The notes: generated from the sequence alone by a model not told the origin. Shown: positions 45,537-55,838, counted from the first letter of the stretch. The stretch: DNA of 64,000 nt from Actinomyces oris (GCF_001937665.1 NZ_MSKL01000014.1:10059-74058), one strand, 5' to 3'. Numbers and translations: made by a program.

Positions 45537-46205
45537 ATGCCTCAGATGCCGACTCCTTCACCTCAGCCCAGTGCCTCCACTCCGATGCAGGTCGGCCCTC
45601 ACGAGCTGTCCGTCGTCGGCGTCGTCGCGATCTCCAGGACGGCGGCCTGCACCCGTTACGCCAAGGACGCCGACCGGGCTCCGCGGATGACGGCCCGGGT
45701 TGACCTGCTGCGCATGAGCGCCTGGGAGGTCGCCTCCTTCGACCGAGTCGTGGCCCTGGCGTCGACCCACGGCATCGACGCCCTGGGGGCGGCCGAGCGC
45801 TTCACTGACGTCCTGGGCGACTTCGACGAGCGGCTGCGGCCACTGGACTGGGCCGAACGCCTGCTCAAGACCTACATCACCTTCGGGCTGTTCATCGACT
45901 TCGGGATGGCGCTGAGCGAGTCCCTGGACGATCTCCTGCGCAGTGGACTCGTCCACGAGCTCAGCCAGGATCCGATCGGTACGTACGCCGTCGCCGAGCT
46001 GGAGGAGGTCATCGCAGCCGACCCGCAGCTGGCTGCCCGACTGGGGCTGTGGGGCCGGCGCGTCATCGGTGAGGAGATCGGAACCTTCCAGAGGCTCCTG
46101 GGGCAGTTCCCCGAGCTTCTCGGCTCGATGGCTCAGGAGCAGCTCCACTCGGTACTCTCCCAGGGGGCCGTCTCACGTATGAGAGCGCTGGGGCTGAGGG
46201 TCTGA
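45537..46205 (+). CDS. Ferritin-like fold protein (MiaE-like)
   Basis: About 222 residues, helical. I base the family call on overall pattern and context: VGVVAISRTAACTRYAKDA, RLLKTYITFGLFIDFGMAL and a C-terminal LGQFPELLGSMAQEQL fit the actinobacterial ferritin-like group related to M. tuberculosis Rv3210c, which lies beside a helicase gene. The start is uncertain: ATG codons occur at 45528, 45531 and 45537. A -10-like TACGAT (45525-45530) sits 6 bp before the last, pointing to a leaderless start. Confidence 0.68.
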   Translation: MPQMPTPSPQPSASTPMQVGPHELSVVGVVAISRTAACTRYAKDADRAPRMTARVDLLRMSAWEVASFDRVVALASTHGIDALGAAERFTDVLGDFDERLRPLDWAERLLKTYITFGLFIDFGMALSESLDDLLRSGLVHELSQDPIGTYAVAELEEVIAADPQLAARLGLWGRRVIGEEIGTFQRLLGQFPELLGSMAQEQLHSVLSQGAVSRMRALGLRV

Positions 46206-46334
46206 CTCCCGTCATCCCGACGCACCGATATGTGAGGTGTCCAACAGTGGGAGTGGTGCCCGTGTCGGTGGCGTGACAGGACCGGGGCTGCGCCGGGTAA
46301 GGTGGCCGTATCCACATCCTCGTAACCCGACGTG

Positions 46335-46348
46335 AGAGCCATGGCTCT
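46335..46348 (+). promoter_or_regulatory. 14-bp palindrome in the surface-protein leader
   Basis: AGAGCCATGGCTCT is a perfect palindrome 20 bp before the start codon. TAAGGT near 46300 could be the -10 box, placing the palindrome in the 5' leader. It may bind a regulator or form a small hairpin in the mRNA. Confidence 0.35.
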
Positions 46349-46368
46349 TAAGTCCTGAAGGAGTTCCC

Positions 46369-47031
46369 ATGAAGCGAAGCGTATGGATGGCCGCGTCCGC
46401 GGCCGTAGCCCTGTCCGTCGTCCCGGTCGGCGCGGCTGCTGCTGAGACGGACCCCGCCCCTGCTGCCGAGCAGGCGGCGTCGCAGGCCGGTGAGGCCAAG
46501 GCTGACGCCCCGCAGCCCAATACGCCCGCCCCCGCCGTTCCCAGCCCTGAAGGCAACAAGCCCGCTCCCGCACCTGCCCCGGCGCCCGCTCCGGCGGACG
46601 ACGCCGGCAAGGTCGACCCCCAGGCCTCCGGTGCCAACAATGCTGCGGCGCAGCAGCAGAACAAGCCGGAGGCGCCGGCCGAGCAGCCCCAGCAGAACCA
46701 GGGTGACCAGCAGCAGGGCGACTCCGCCGCCCCTGAGGCCGCTCCCGAGCAGCAGGCCCCTCAGGAGCAGGCGCCCGAGCAGCCCGCTGAGGGCGGCGCT
46801 CCCGCGGCCTCCGAGGAGGGTGCAGCCCCGGGCTCCGCGGACGTCTCCGGTGAGCAGGCCGCCGCTCCCCGCGACGAGCAGGCCGCGGCTCCCCGCCAGG
46901 GCGGCGCCACCAGCGCAGGTCGCTCCACCCTCGCACAGACCGGTGCGGGGACGACCGCCGCCTGGATGGTGCTGGGCACCGGTGCGACGGGCGCTGCCAT
47001 GCTCATGGCGCGCCGTAGGCTGACGTACTGA
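46369..47031 (+). CDS. Cell-wall-anchored Pro/Ala/Gln-rich protein with a LAxTG sortase motif
   Basis: A 220-residue surface protein. A Sec signal peptide (residues 1-25) is followed by a long Ala/Pro/Gln/Glu-rich low-complexity stalk, then LAQTG, a hydrophobic segment and the basic tail ARRRLTY, the complete sorting signal. LAxTG is the motif preferred by class E sortases in high-G+C Gram-positives. There is no folded adhesin domain, so it looks like a stalk or wall-spanning protein. The ribosome binding site is GAAGGAG. Confidence 0.88.
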   Translation: MKRSVWMAASAAVALSVVPVGAAAAETDPAPAAEQAASQAGEAKADAPQPNTPAPAVPSPEGNKPAPAPAPAPAPADDAGKVDPQASGANNAAAQQQNKPEAPAEQPQQNQGDQQQGDSAAPEAAPEQQAPQEQAPEQPAEGGAPAASEEGAAPGSADVSGEQAAAPRDEQAAAPRQGGATSAGRSTLAQTGAGTTAAWMVLGTGATGAAMLMARRRLTY

Positions 47032-47069
47032 CGCGCATCGGTCCTTGACGTTGAGGAGAGGTCTGGCCC

Positions 47070-48278
47070 ATGGATGACCGGATGCTCGACGGGGACAGGG
47101 TGCTGTGGTTCATCGGCGGCAGTCCTGAACGGGCTCAGGAGGCCCTCGCCGCCGGACGCGCCTGGACACCTGAGCAGCGTGCACAGCTCGAACAGATCGC
47201 AGCCTCTGCCGGATATCCCCCTCAGCAGCCAGCCGGGTACTCGCCTGCTCAGCAGCAGGTACCCGTTCAGGAGCCCGCGCCCTCGTACGGGGCGCCTGGA
47301 AACCTGGTGGCCTTTGATGACCCATTCAGAGGCGACGACGTCGGTGGCGGCACCGTGGACTACGGGGCTGCGGATTACGGGGCGACTCAGCCCACCGCGG
47401 CAGGACCGCCCCAGCCGCAGATGGCGACGCCGACGCAGCCTCAACCACAGGGCTACAGGCTTCAGCCGCTGCCCGCGGTGACTGAGATGGAGGCGCCCCA
47501 GGGCGGCACCACCCAGTACTCCAGCAGTGCTCCACGCCGCGGGTGGGTCCTCCCGGTCGTGGCGGCTGGCGTGCTTCTTCTCGGGCTGGCCGGAGGCGCT
47601 CTGGGAGGTCACTGGCTGTGGCCCAGCAAGGAGGCGGCGACTCCGTCGTCGCCCTCCGCAGCGGCAGCCCCCGCCGCCACGAAGCCGACGTCCCTGCGTG
47701 CCGGCAGCGGTTCCTTCGTCTGTTCCTCCAGCGGCACCGGAGTCTCCTGCTGGGGCGCTGACGCACAGGCCAACACCCAGGGCGCACGTGTCTCGCCGAC
47801 GGCGGTGCCCGGGCTGGAGAAGGTCAAGGTCTCAGCCCTGAGCGTGGGCAAGGGCTTCGCCGTCGCCGTGGACGATTCGGGCACGGTCTACGCCTGGGGG
47901 GCCAACGAGGTCGGCCAGCTCGGCAAGAAGACCGATGAGGCGCTGGTCAATCAGGCCGTCAAGGTCGGTCAGCTGCCGGCCGTCCCCACCGAGCTCGTCT
48001 CAGGTTACGAGCACACCTGCGCACTCACCGGGGGAGCAGTCTGGTGCTTCGGCTCCAACCGCTACGGACAGGTCAACGGCACTGTCTCCGACACCCCGTC
48101 AGGGCTGGTGCAGGTGGACAAGATCGACGGGGCCACCCAGATCGGCACCTCCGGCTATGACACCTGGGCCACTGTCGACAAGGGAACCTGGACCTGGGGG
48201 AACAACTCCTGGGGTCAGGCCGACCCCTCGCAGAGCGTGGTCAACGTGGCGCCGACGCTCATTCCTGCGGAAAGCTGA
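47070..48278 (+). CDS. Membrane-anchored RCC1-repeat protein
   Basis: A 402-residue protein. A short N-terminal helical region and a Pro/Gln-rich linker lead to one membrane helix (about 170-192), then an extracytoplasmic region with about four degenerate RCC1 repeats (YAWGANEVGQLGKK, VWCFGSNRYGQVNG, WTWGNNSWGQADP). RCC1 propellers normally have seven blades, so this is partial. The arrangement, soluble N-terminus inside and repeat outside, suggests a surface sensor or scaffold. It follows the LAxTG gene by 38 bp. Confidence 0.8.
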   Translation: MDDRMLDGDRVLWFIGGSPERAQEALAAGRAWTPEQRAQLEQIAASAGYPPQQPAGYSPAQQQVPVQEPAPSYGAPGNLVAFDDPFRGDDVGGGTVDYGAADYGATQPTAAGPPQPQMATPTQPQPQGYRLQPLPAVTEMEAPQGGTTQYSSSAPRRGWVLPVVAAGVLLLGLAGGALGGHWLWPSKEAATPSSPSAAAAPAATKPTSLRAGSGSFVCSSSGTGVSCWGADAQANTQGARVSPTAVPGLEKVKVSALSVGKGFAVAVDDSGTVYAWGANEVGQLGKKTDEALVNQAVKVGQLPAVPTELVSGYEHTCALTGGAVWCFGSNRYGQVNGTVSDTPSGLVQVDKIDGATQIGTSGYDTWATVDKGTWTWGNNSWGQADPSQSVVNVAPTLIPAES

Positions 48279-48299
48279 CGCCGGTATCGGCAACAGAAC

Positions 48300-48331
48300 A
48301 GCGCCCAGCCTCCTTCGGGAGGCTGGGCGCT
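48300..48331. terminator. Strong bidirectional terminator with a UUCG loop
   Basis: A 14-bp perfect stem (AGCGCCCAGCCTCC, loop TTCG, GGAGGCTGGGCGCT) between the convergent RCC1-repeat and CsbD genes. On the minus strand it is followed by TGTTCTGTT. Confidence 0.88.
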
Positions 48332-48350
48332 CGGCGTATTGCGCGACGCT

Positions 48351-48539
48351 CTACTTGTCGCCCTTGAGGCGGTTGACCGCGCCCTGGATGGCGTCCTTGG
48401 CGTCCTCGGCGACCTCCTTGACCTTGCCCTCGGCCTGCTGGAGCTTGCCCTCGGTCTCGGTCTCCTTGTTACCGGTGATCTTGCCCGCGGCCTCCTTCGC
48501 CTTGCCGGTGATCCTGTCGAAGGTTCCGTTGTCGCTCAT
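48351..48539 (-). CDS. CsbD-family stress-response protein
   Basis: A 62-residue protein with the CsbD pattern: FDRITGKAKEAAGKITGNKE followed by a helical Glu/Lys-rich segment and GAVNRLKGD. CsbD proteins are general-stress proteins of unknown mechanism. The ATG at 48539 has a ribosome binding site (GGAGCT in reverse reading GAGCTCC upstream); the frame is open further but without support. Confidence 0.9.
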   Translation of the reverse strand: MSDNGTFDRITGKAKEAAGKITGNKETETEGKLQQAEGKVKEVAEDAKDAIQGAVNRLKGDK

Positions 48540-48793
48540 GAGAGCTCCTTTCCATGGTGAGTCTCCGCGAGGCGGAGACGTGGAGGACAGATAGACTATA
48601 CATGTGTGCATCTGAGACAGCGCTCAGTATCTAGTGGGAGTTTCTATGGAGATCACCTGAAATGTGTGGCACACCCTATTCTCGGGGTGGGGTGCTCGTC
48701 TCTTCGGCGTCGTCCGCCACACCTGAAAACGCATAGACTTCATACACCTCTCGTTCGAGAGCCTCCCGATAACGACACTGAGGTCGATCACCC

Positions 48794-50239
48794 ATGAGCA
48801 GCGCTGCTGACGCATCCACCGCTACCCGCGTCGAGAACGCCGGTCTTGACGTCATTTCCGAGTCCGATCGCAAGGGGCGGCCGAGTGATCTCTTCATGCC
48901 CTGGTTCGCGGCCAATATCTCCGTTCTGGGACTGTCCTGGGGCGCCTGGGTCCTCGGATTCGGACTGTCCTTCTGGCAGGCGGTCGTCGCGGGCAGCGTC
49001 GGCGTCATCATCTCCTTCCTCCTGTGCGGTGTCGTGGCCGTCCTGGGCAAGCGAGGTAGCGCCCCCACCCTGGCCCTGTCCCGAGCGGCCTTCGGCTACA
49101 ACGGCAATCGCCTGTCCGCGGCGCTGTCCTGGATCCTCACAGTCGGCTGGGAGACCGTCCTGTGCGTCTCGGCCACCCTGGCCTCGGCAACGGTGTTCCA
49201 GGCCCTGGGCTGGCACAACCAGGTCGGGGCCCAGATCCTCGGCTTCCTGCTCACCGTTGGCCTGGCCGCCAGCGCCGGCATCCTTGGCTTCGAGGCGATC
49301 ATGAGGGTCCAGACCTGGATCACCTGGGCCACCGCGATCCTCACGATCATCTACCTCGTCCTCGTCGCTCCCCAGATCAGCTTCCGCACAATCCTGGCGC
49401 TGCCTTCCGGGGGTCCTGCGGCCTTCGTCGGAGCCCTGGTCATGGTGGCCACAGGCTTCGGCCTCGGCTGGGTGAACGCCGCCGCCGACTACTCCCGCTA
49501 CCTTCCTCGCAAGGCCTCGACGGCCGGCGTCATCGGCTGGACCACGCTGGGATCGGCCCTGCCCTGCGTGGTGCTCGTCTTCTTCGGCATCCTCCTGGTG
49601 GGGTCCGACGCCGAGCTCGGACAGGCCATCAACGCCGACCCCATCGGTGCTCTGACCACGATCCTGCCCACATGGTTCCTCGTCCCCTTCGCGGTCGTCG
49701 CCATCCTCGGGCTGGCCGGAGGCATCATCATGGACCTGTACTCCTCAGGTCTGTCCCTGTTGGCCACTGGTCTGCCGGTGCGCCGGCATGTGGCCACCTC
49801 GATCGACGCCGCCATCATGACTGCGGGCACCATTGCCGTCATCTTCGGTGCCGATGACTTCCTCGGTCCCTTCCAGGGGTTCCTCACCACCCTGGGAGTC
49901 GTCATCGCCGCCTGGGCCGGCGTCATGGTCGCCGAGGTCATCATGCGTCGCCGCGACTACGACGAGGAGGCTCTCTTCACGCCCGACGGCGTCTACGGCT
50001 CAGTCAACTGGGAGGCCATCGCCCTGGTGGCGGCCGGCTCCGTCGTCGGCTGGGGGCTGGTGGTCAACTCGGCCGCCTCCTGGTTGTCCTGGCAGGGCTA
50101 TCTGCTCGGGCCTCTAGGAGGCCGCGAGGGGGCCTGGGCCGGAGCCAACCTCGGCGTGCTGGTCGCCCTGCTCATCGGCGTGCTCGGGCACCTCGCCCTT
50201 GGTCGAGGCCGAGTGGCCCGCCAGGAGGCCCGTTCGTGA
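48794..50239 (+). CDS. NCS1-family nucleobase permease (CodB/purine-cytosine permease type)
   Basis: Proton- or sodium-driven uptake of cytosine, purines or related bases. The 481-residue protein has about twelve membrane helices and the NCS1 patterns MPWFAANISVLGLSWGAWVL and WVNAAADYSRYLP. The stop overlaps the GTG of the phosphorylase gene, so both probably serve purine salvage. A palindrome CTCTCG-TT-CGAGAG (48748-48761) and TAGACT (48734-48739) lie upstream. Confidence 0.9.
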   Translation: MSSAADASTATRVENAGLDVISESDRKGRPSDLFMPWFAANISVLGLSWGAWVLGFGLSFWQAVVAGSVGVIISFLLCGVVAVLGKRGSAPTLALSRAAFGYNGNRLSAALSWILTVGWETVLCVSATLASATVFQALGWHNQVGAQILGFLLTVGLAASAGILGFEAIMRVQTWITWATAILTIIYLVLVAPQISFRTILALPSGGPAAFVGALVMVATGFGLGWVNAAADYSRYLPRKASTAGVIGWTTLGSALPCVVLVFFGILLVGSDAELGQAINADPIGALTTILPTWFLVPFAVVAILGLAGGIIMDLYSSGLSLLATGLPVRRHVATSIDAAIMTAGTIAVIFGADDFLGPFQGFLTTLGVVIAAWAGVMVAEVIMRRRDYDEEALFTPDGVYGSVNWEAIALVAAGSVVGWGLVVNSAASWLSWQGYLLGPLGGREGAWAGANLGVLVALLIGVLGHLALGRGRVARQEARS

Positions 50240-51108
50240 ATGACCGTACGTCCATCTTCACCCTCGAGTCTGAGCGTCTGGAGGCCCTGAGCGCCTCCGC
50301 CGGAGCGGAAGGCCCCGGTTCGGCCATGGAAGGCGCCCATCAGATCGCCCGACGTACCGGCGTGCCTTGCCACGACCTCCTGGTGGTCCTGGGATCCGGT
50401 GCAGCTGACGCCGTGGCCGCTTGGGGTGAGCCGGCCGCGAGCCTGCGCCTGTCCGATCTGCCCGGTGTCCTCGTCCCGGTTGCGCCGGGACATGAGGATC
50501 GCCTCGACTCCTATGTCGTCAGTCGTGGCCAGAAGGTGGGCGGGGGAGGGCGGCGCGTGCTCGTGGCCCACGGACGAACCCACCTCTATGAGGGACACGG
50601 ACCCGGGCCGGTGGTCGCCCTGGCCCGGATCGCGGCCGCTGCCGGCGTACGCGGGGCCGTCCTGGTCAACGCCGGCGGATGCCTGCGCAGCTGGAGGATC
50701 GGCGAGGTCATGGTGATCACCGACCACCTCAACCTCACCGGCTCCTCGCCCTTCGACGGCCCGGTCTTCACCGACGTTCGCTGCGTGTGGGACGACGAGC
50801 TCGCCGACATCCTGGGCGGTGTCTCAGAAAGGTCAGGCGTCTACGCCGCTCTACGCGGCCCGGAGTACCAGACCATGGCGGAGACACGGATGTTGGAGTC
50901 CATCGGTGCCGACTGCGTGGGCATGTCCACCGTCCTGGAGGCCATCGCCCTGCACCAGCTCGGTGTGCGAGTGGCCGGCATGAGCATCGTCTCCGACCTG
51001 TCCTTCGCGCAGGCGCCCACCGAGCCCGACGAGGTCGTCCGCCTCGCGGCCGCCGCGCACACGACGATCGCCGCCGGCATCGAGGCGGTGCTGGCGGCGA
51101 TGTCCTGA
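50236..51108 (+). CDS. Purine-nucleoside phosphorylase, trimeric (PNP class II) type
   Basis: Phosphorolysis of purine nucleosides. The 290-residue protein has the class II motifs GRTHLYEG (phosphate/sugar) and GPEYQTMAETRMLESIGADC VGMSTV, with LNLTGSSPF near the base site. This is the family of actinobacterial PunA. Substrate choice between guanosine/inosine and others needs assay. The GTG start overlaps the permease stop, so uptake and salvage are coupled. Confidence 0.9.
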   Translation: MNDRTSIFTLESERLEALSASAGAEGPGSAMEGAHQIARRTGVPCHDLLVVLGSGAADAVAAWGEPAASLRLSDLPGVLVPVAPGHEDRLDSYVVSRGQKVGGGGRRVLVAHGRTHLYEGHGPGPVVALARIAAAAGVRGAVLVNAGGCLRSWRIGEVMVITDHLNLTGSSPFDGPVFTDVRCVWDDELADILGGVSERSGVYAALRGPEYQTMAETRMLESIGADCVGMSTVLEAIALHQLGVRVAGMSIVSDLSFAQAPTEPDEVVRLAAAAHTTIAAGIEAVLAAMS

Positions 51109-51147
51109 GCTGTCGGCGTCGAGTCGGGTCGCTGGAGCTCCCTCGGG

Positions 51148-51528
51148 TCAGCTCACGCCCATGAACATGTAGGCGCGTGTCACCTTGCCGTCGATGTCGC
51201 GGAAGACGGTGTCGACTCCGCGTCCGATGACGTCGCCACTTGGGGCGGTCATCGACCAGCGCAGCAATACTGCGTCGCCGGACTCCATGCGCTGGTCATA
51301 GCTGAAGGTCAGGCCCTGGCCTGCAATGCGGTCGTTGTGGACGCGGTTGATGTGCTCGGCGATGTCGGCTGTTCCTGTGACGGTCAAGGTGGGTGAGGAG
51401 ATGTGCAGCGACCCGTGCGGGGCCCACATCTGCTCGATGAGTGCAAGGCGCTTAGCGGCGTCGGGCTCAGTCCAGGTGCGCAGGTAGTTCGCGTCGAAGT
51501 CGGCGCCGGTCTGGGTGGTGTCGGTCAT
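51148..51528 (-). CDS. SnoaL/NTF2-like fold protein
   Basis: A 126-residue protein with the NTF2-like pattern (FDANYLRTWTEPDAAKRLAL, then DAVLLRWSMTAPSGDVIGRG and GKVTRAYMFMG). It may be an isomerase, hydrolase or small-ligand binder. It is divergent from a TetR gene across a region with two matching operators, so the TetR protein very likely controls it. ATG has GGAGAGGA just upstream. Confidence 0.82.
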   Translation of the reverse strand: MTDTTQTGADFDANYLRTWTEPDAAKRLALIEQMWAPHGSLHISSPTLTVTGTADIAEHINRVHNDRIAGQGLTFSYDQRMESGDAVLLRWSMTAPSGDVIGRGVDTVFRDIDGKVTRAYMFMGVS

Positions 51529-51552
51529 GACTCATTCCTCTCCTCAAGTTAA

Positions 51553-51593
51553 GTTGACAATGTCAGCATAGCCGGAAAGTTGACTATGTCAAC
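51553..51593. promoter_or_regulatory. Twin TetR operators in the divergent promoter region
   Basis: GTTGACAATGTCAGC (51553-51567) and GTTGACTATGTCAAC (51579-51593) are near-identical inverted repeats with centres 26 bp apart. On the minus strand TTGACA (51592-51587) and TATGCT (51570-51565) form a promoter with a 16-bp spacer for the SnoaL gene. The second operator covers its -35 box and the first its -10 box. On the plus strand TTGACT (51580-51585) and TATGCT (51601-51606) could serve the TetR gene. Confidence 0.82.
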
Positions 51594-51612
51594 ATGTGGG
51601 TATGCTTGAGTC

Positions 51613-52206
51613 GTGAGCCCTCGTGATCCAGGTCCGACGCGTGCCGCCATCCTCGACGCCGCTGCAGCGCTGCTCGAGGACAGGGGGCCTGAGTCGGTGA
51701 CGCTGCGCGCCGTTGGAGAAGCTGCGGGTGTGTCCCGCTCGGCGCCCTATCGTCACTACGCGGATAAGGCCGCGCTCATGCGTGCCCTGGCGGGACGGAC
51801 ACTGCGGCAGATCGCAGAGCGGATTCGTCACGGTTCGGAGCGGCATCGGGATGCGTGGCAGCGGTTGCGCGCCGGCTGCTGGGCCTATATCGACTATGCG
51901 GTCGAGTGTCCCCACCACTACCAGCTGGTCTTCGGAGACGCTCCGATTGCCGAGCCGGACTCAGGGCTGGAGGAGGCCGCTGACGACGCCATGGCCGCCG
52001 TCGGTGAGCTCGTCGCTCAGGCTCAGGATGCTGGTCTGCTGCGCCCCGGCCCCACCCGTGAGATCGCCACCGTCGTCTGGGTTCTGCTTCATGGGCTCGC
52101 TGCCCTGCAGATCACGGGTCATCTCCATGAGCCCCGGACCATTGACGGCAATGAGCATCTTGCGGATCTGCTTGACCTGGCCCTGGAGCAGCTGCGACCC
52201 GTGTGA
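51613..52206 (+). CDS. TetR-family repressor
   Basis: A 197-residue regulator with the TetR HTH (VTLRAVGEAAGVSRSAPYRH, about residues 30-49) and a C-terminal TetR_C ligand domain around residues 85-190. GTG 51613 sits 6 bp after TATGCT and lacks a Shine-Dalgarno sequence, so it may be leaderless. It probably represses its own gene and the divergent SnoaL gene. The ligand is unknown. Confidence 0.88.
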   Translation: MSPRDPGPTRAAILDAAAALLEDRGPESVTLRAVGEAAGVSRSAPYRHYADKAALMRALAGRTLRQIAERIRHGSERHRDAWQRLRAGCWAYIDYAVECPHHYQLVFGDAPIAEPDSGLEEAADDAMAAVGELVAQAQDAGLLRPGPTREIATVVWVLLHGLAALQITGHLHEPRTIDGNEHLADLLDLALEQLRPV

Positions 52207-52301
52207 TGCGCCTTCGGTGATGTCGGCCGGTAGCGATCTGAGACGTGCCTGGGACGCCCGTCCTCGCACGGCGGGGACCATGAGCGCCTAACCTTGCACC
52301 T

Positions 52302-53738
<1,437 letters not shown>

Positions 53739-53760
53739 GCCTCAGGGCTGTTCTTCAATC

Positions 53761-53803
53761 CGACGACGGCGCCGCCCTTCACACGAGGGCGGCGCCGTCG
53801 TCG
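53761..53803 (+). terminator. Strong terminator after fumC
   Basis: An 18-bp perfect stem beginning CGACGACGGCGCC, loop TCACACG (53779-53785), followed by TTCGGG. It ends the fumC transcript. Confidence 0.85.
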
Positions 53804-53965
53804 TTCGGGCGAGTGGCGCCCCATGCGCTCGCCATCAGGCGGATGCCGACTCACAGAAGCGGCACAGCCACGTCCTGGGGTCGTCCTTGCCTTAAGGTGA
53901 TGTGCTAGTCACGTACGCAGACACCCGAGCGAGGCACGCCACCGACTGTGCCGGAGGGAAGCACG

Positions 53966-55795
53966 ATGAACCTGCCACGACGCACTATCCTCACCACCTT
54001 GCCCGCCACGGCGGGACTCCTGGGCCTGGGCGCCTGTTCCACGGGAGGGGCCACCGCGCAGGCCTCCGCCACGGCATCGTCGCAGGCGCCCACCGACACG
54101 AAGCTCGCCCTGGACAACACGGCCTGGCGCTACGACGCGGACCACAAGGTCTACTACCAGCTGGGGCTGCGCTACGTGACCACTCCCCAGGCCTCGGACT
54201 ATGAGACCCTGGGCATCTACGTGCCCGGCGCCTATCTCAAGGGAACCGACAACGGCAACGGCACCTACACGGCCACGATCAACGCCTCCGGCACCGTCGG
54301 CAGCTTCACCGCCGCCACCGCACCCACCGTCTTCCCGGTCAACACCCCGGGGTACTCCGCCCAGAAGCCGCCCACTGAGTACTCCTACGAGACCATCAAG
54401 GCCTATATGGAGGCCGGCTTCATCTACGTCCACGCCGGCCTGCGCGGCAAGGACTCCAACTCCCAGACCTACTCCGGCAACGCGCCCTGGGGTGTCACCG
54501 ACCTCAAGGCCGCCGTGCGCTACCGGCGCTACAACTCCGCCTCCGTGCCCGGCGACGCAGCGAAGGTCTACGTCTTCGGGCACAGCGGAGGAGGGGCGCA
54601 GAGCGCCGTCGCAGGGGCCTCAGGGGACAGCGAGCTGTTCGCCCCTTACCTGGCCGCTCTGGGTGCCGCCACCACTGACACCAGTGGCAAGGCTCTGTCC
54701 GACGCCGTCGCCGGAGCCATGTGCTGGTGCCCGATCACCAGCCTGGACAGCGCCAACGCCGCCTACGAGTGGAACATGGGGCAGTTCGCCTCCTCCGATA
54801 CTCGGGCCGAGGGCACCTGGACGCGGGCCTACTCCCATGACCTCGCGGCCGCCTTCCCCGCTTACCTCAATGGGCTGAAGCTCACTGACGCCCAGGGCAA
54901 GCCCCTGACCCTGGAGTCCTCCTCCCAAGGCACCTACCTGGCCGGCTCCTACTACGACCATCTCGTCGCGGTCATCCAGAAGTCCCTCAACGACTTCCTG
55001 GCGGCCACGACCTTTCCGTACACGCCCTCGTCCACCGAGATGGCGGGGATGGAGCCCGGCGGGGGTGGCGGTGCGCCGTCGGGAACTCCGCCCAGTGATG
55101 GCGGTGGCACGCCTCCCAAGGGCGGGGCGTCCGGAGGCGGCAGCAAGGGCAGTAGCAAGTCCACCACCTACAACACGGTGGAGGAGTACATCGCCTTCCT
55201 CAACTCATCCTCGCAGTGGGTCACCTATGACGCCTCCAAGAAGACTGCGACGATCACCGGCCTGCAGGGCTTCGTCGCCTCCCAGAAGAACGCCTCCAAG
55301 GATGTGGGGGCCTTCGACGGCGTCGATCGGGGACAGACCGAGAACCTCGTCATGGGCTCGGGGGAGAGCAAGCTGCACTTCTCCTCCTTGAGCCGCGAGG
55401 TCATCTCCAAGGGGCAGTCGAGGTACTCGGGGCTGTCCGGCTGGAGCGACGACTACGGTGCCACCGCCTACGAGAAGGACCTGGCTACGAAGGACTCGGT
55501 CGGCACCGACATGGCCACGCGCGTGTCGATGTACGACCCCCTCTACTACCTCACCCAGGACTCCAAGGGGCGTGGCACCTCGACCATCGCCCCGGCCTGG
55601 CGAATCCGCACCGGCATCACCCAGGGCGACACCGCCTCCACCGTGGAGGTCAACCTGGCCCTGGCGCTCCAGCAGGCCGGAGCCGACAGCGTCGACTTCG
55701 CCACCATCTGGGGGCAGGGGCACACGATGGCCGAGCTGACCGGCACCGGGGAGGAGAACTTCATCGCCTGGGTGACCAAGCAGGCCTCCTCCTGA
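53966..55795 (+). CDS. Secreted alpha/beta hydrolase, tannase/feruloyl-esterase-like lipoprotein
   Basis: A 609-residue probable twin-arginine lipoprotein: RR in LPRRTILTT and lipobox GLGAC. The nucleophile elbow GHSGGG has Ser207; a His in GQGHTMAEL (His586) closes the set. The N-terminal half (AWRYDADHKVYYQLGLRYV, DYETLGIYVPGAYL) resembles bacterial tannases of Gram-positive origin. A Gly/Pro/Ser-rich insert lies near 360-395, between the catalytic halves. ATG 53966 has GGAGGG upstream. The substrate is inferred only. Confidence 0.8.
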   Translation: MNLPRRTILTTLPATAGLLGLGACSTGGATAQASATASSQAPTDTKLALDNTAWRYDADHKVYYQLGLRYVTTPQASDYETLGIYVPGAYLKGTDNGNGTYTATINASGTVGSFTAATAPTVFPVNTPGYSAQKPPTEYSYETIKAYMEAGFIYVHAGLRGKDSNSQTYSGNAPWGVTDLKAAVRYRRYNSASVPGDAAKVYVFGHSGGGAQSAVAGASGDSELFAPYLAALGAATTDTSGKALSDAVAGAMCWCPITSLDSANAAYEWNMGQFASSDTRAEGTWTRAYSHDLAAAFPAYLNGLKLTDAQGKPLTLESSSQGTYLAGSYYDHLVAVIQKSLNDFLAATTFPYTPSSTEMAGMEPGGGGGAPSGTPPSDGGGTPPKGGASGGGSKGSSKSTTYNTVEEYIAFLNSSSQWVTYDASKKTATITGLQGFVASQKNASKDVGAFDGVDRGQTENLVMGSGESKLHFSSLSREVISKGQSRYSGLSGWSDDYGATAYEKDLATKDSVGTDMATRVSMYDPLYYLTQDSKGRGTSTIAPAWRIRTGITQGDTASTVEVNLALALQQAGADSVDFATIWGQGHTMAELTGTGEENFIAWVTKQASS

Positions 55796-55805
55796 GCCGG
55801 GAAGG

Positions 55806-55827
55806 TTCCGGGGATCGTCCCCCGGAA
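55806..55827 (+). terminator. Terminator after the hydrolase gene
   Basis: An 8-bp perfect stem (TTCCGGGG, loop ATCGTC, CCCCGGAA) followed by TAAC. It lies 10 bp after the stop codon. Confidence 0.6.
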
Positions 55828-55838
55828 TAACGACAGCG

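Noticed and set aside
48612-48793. A possible riboswitch upstream of the NCS1 permease gene
   Set aside because: I could not build a purine, preQ1 or TPP riboswitch core from the sequence. Only a short palindrome and a -10-like box are supported.
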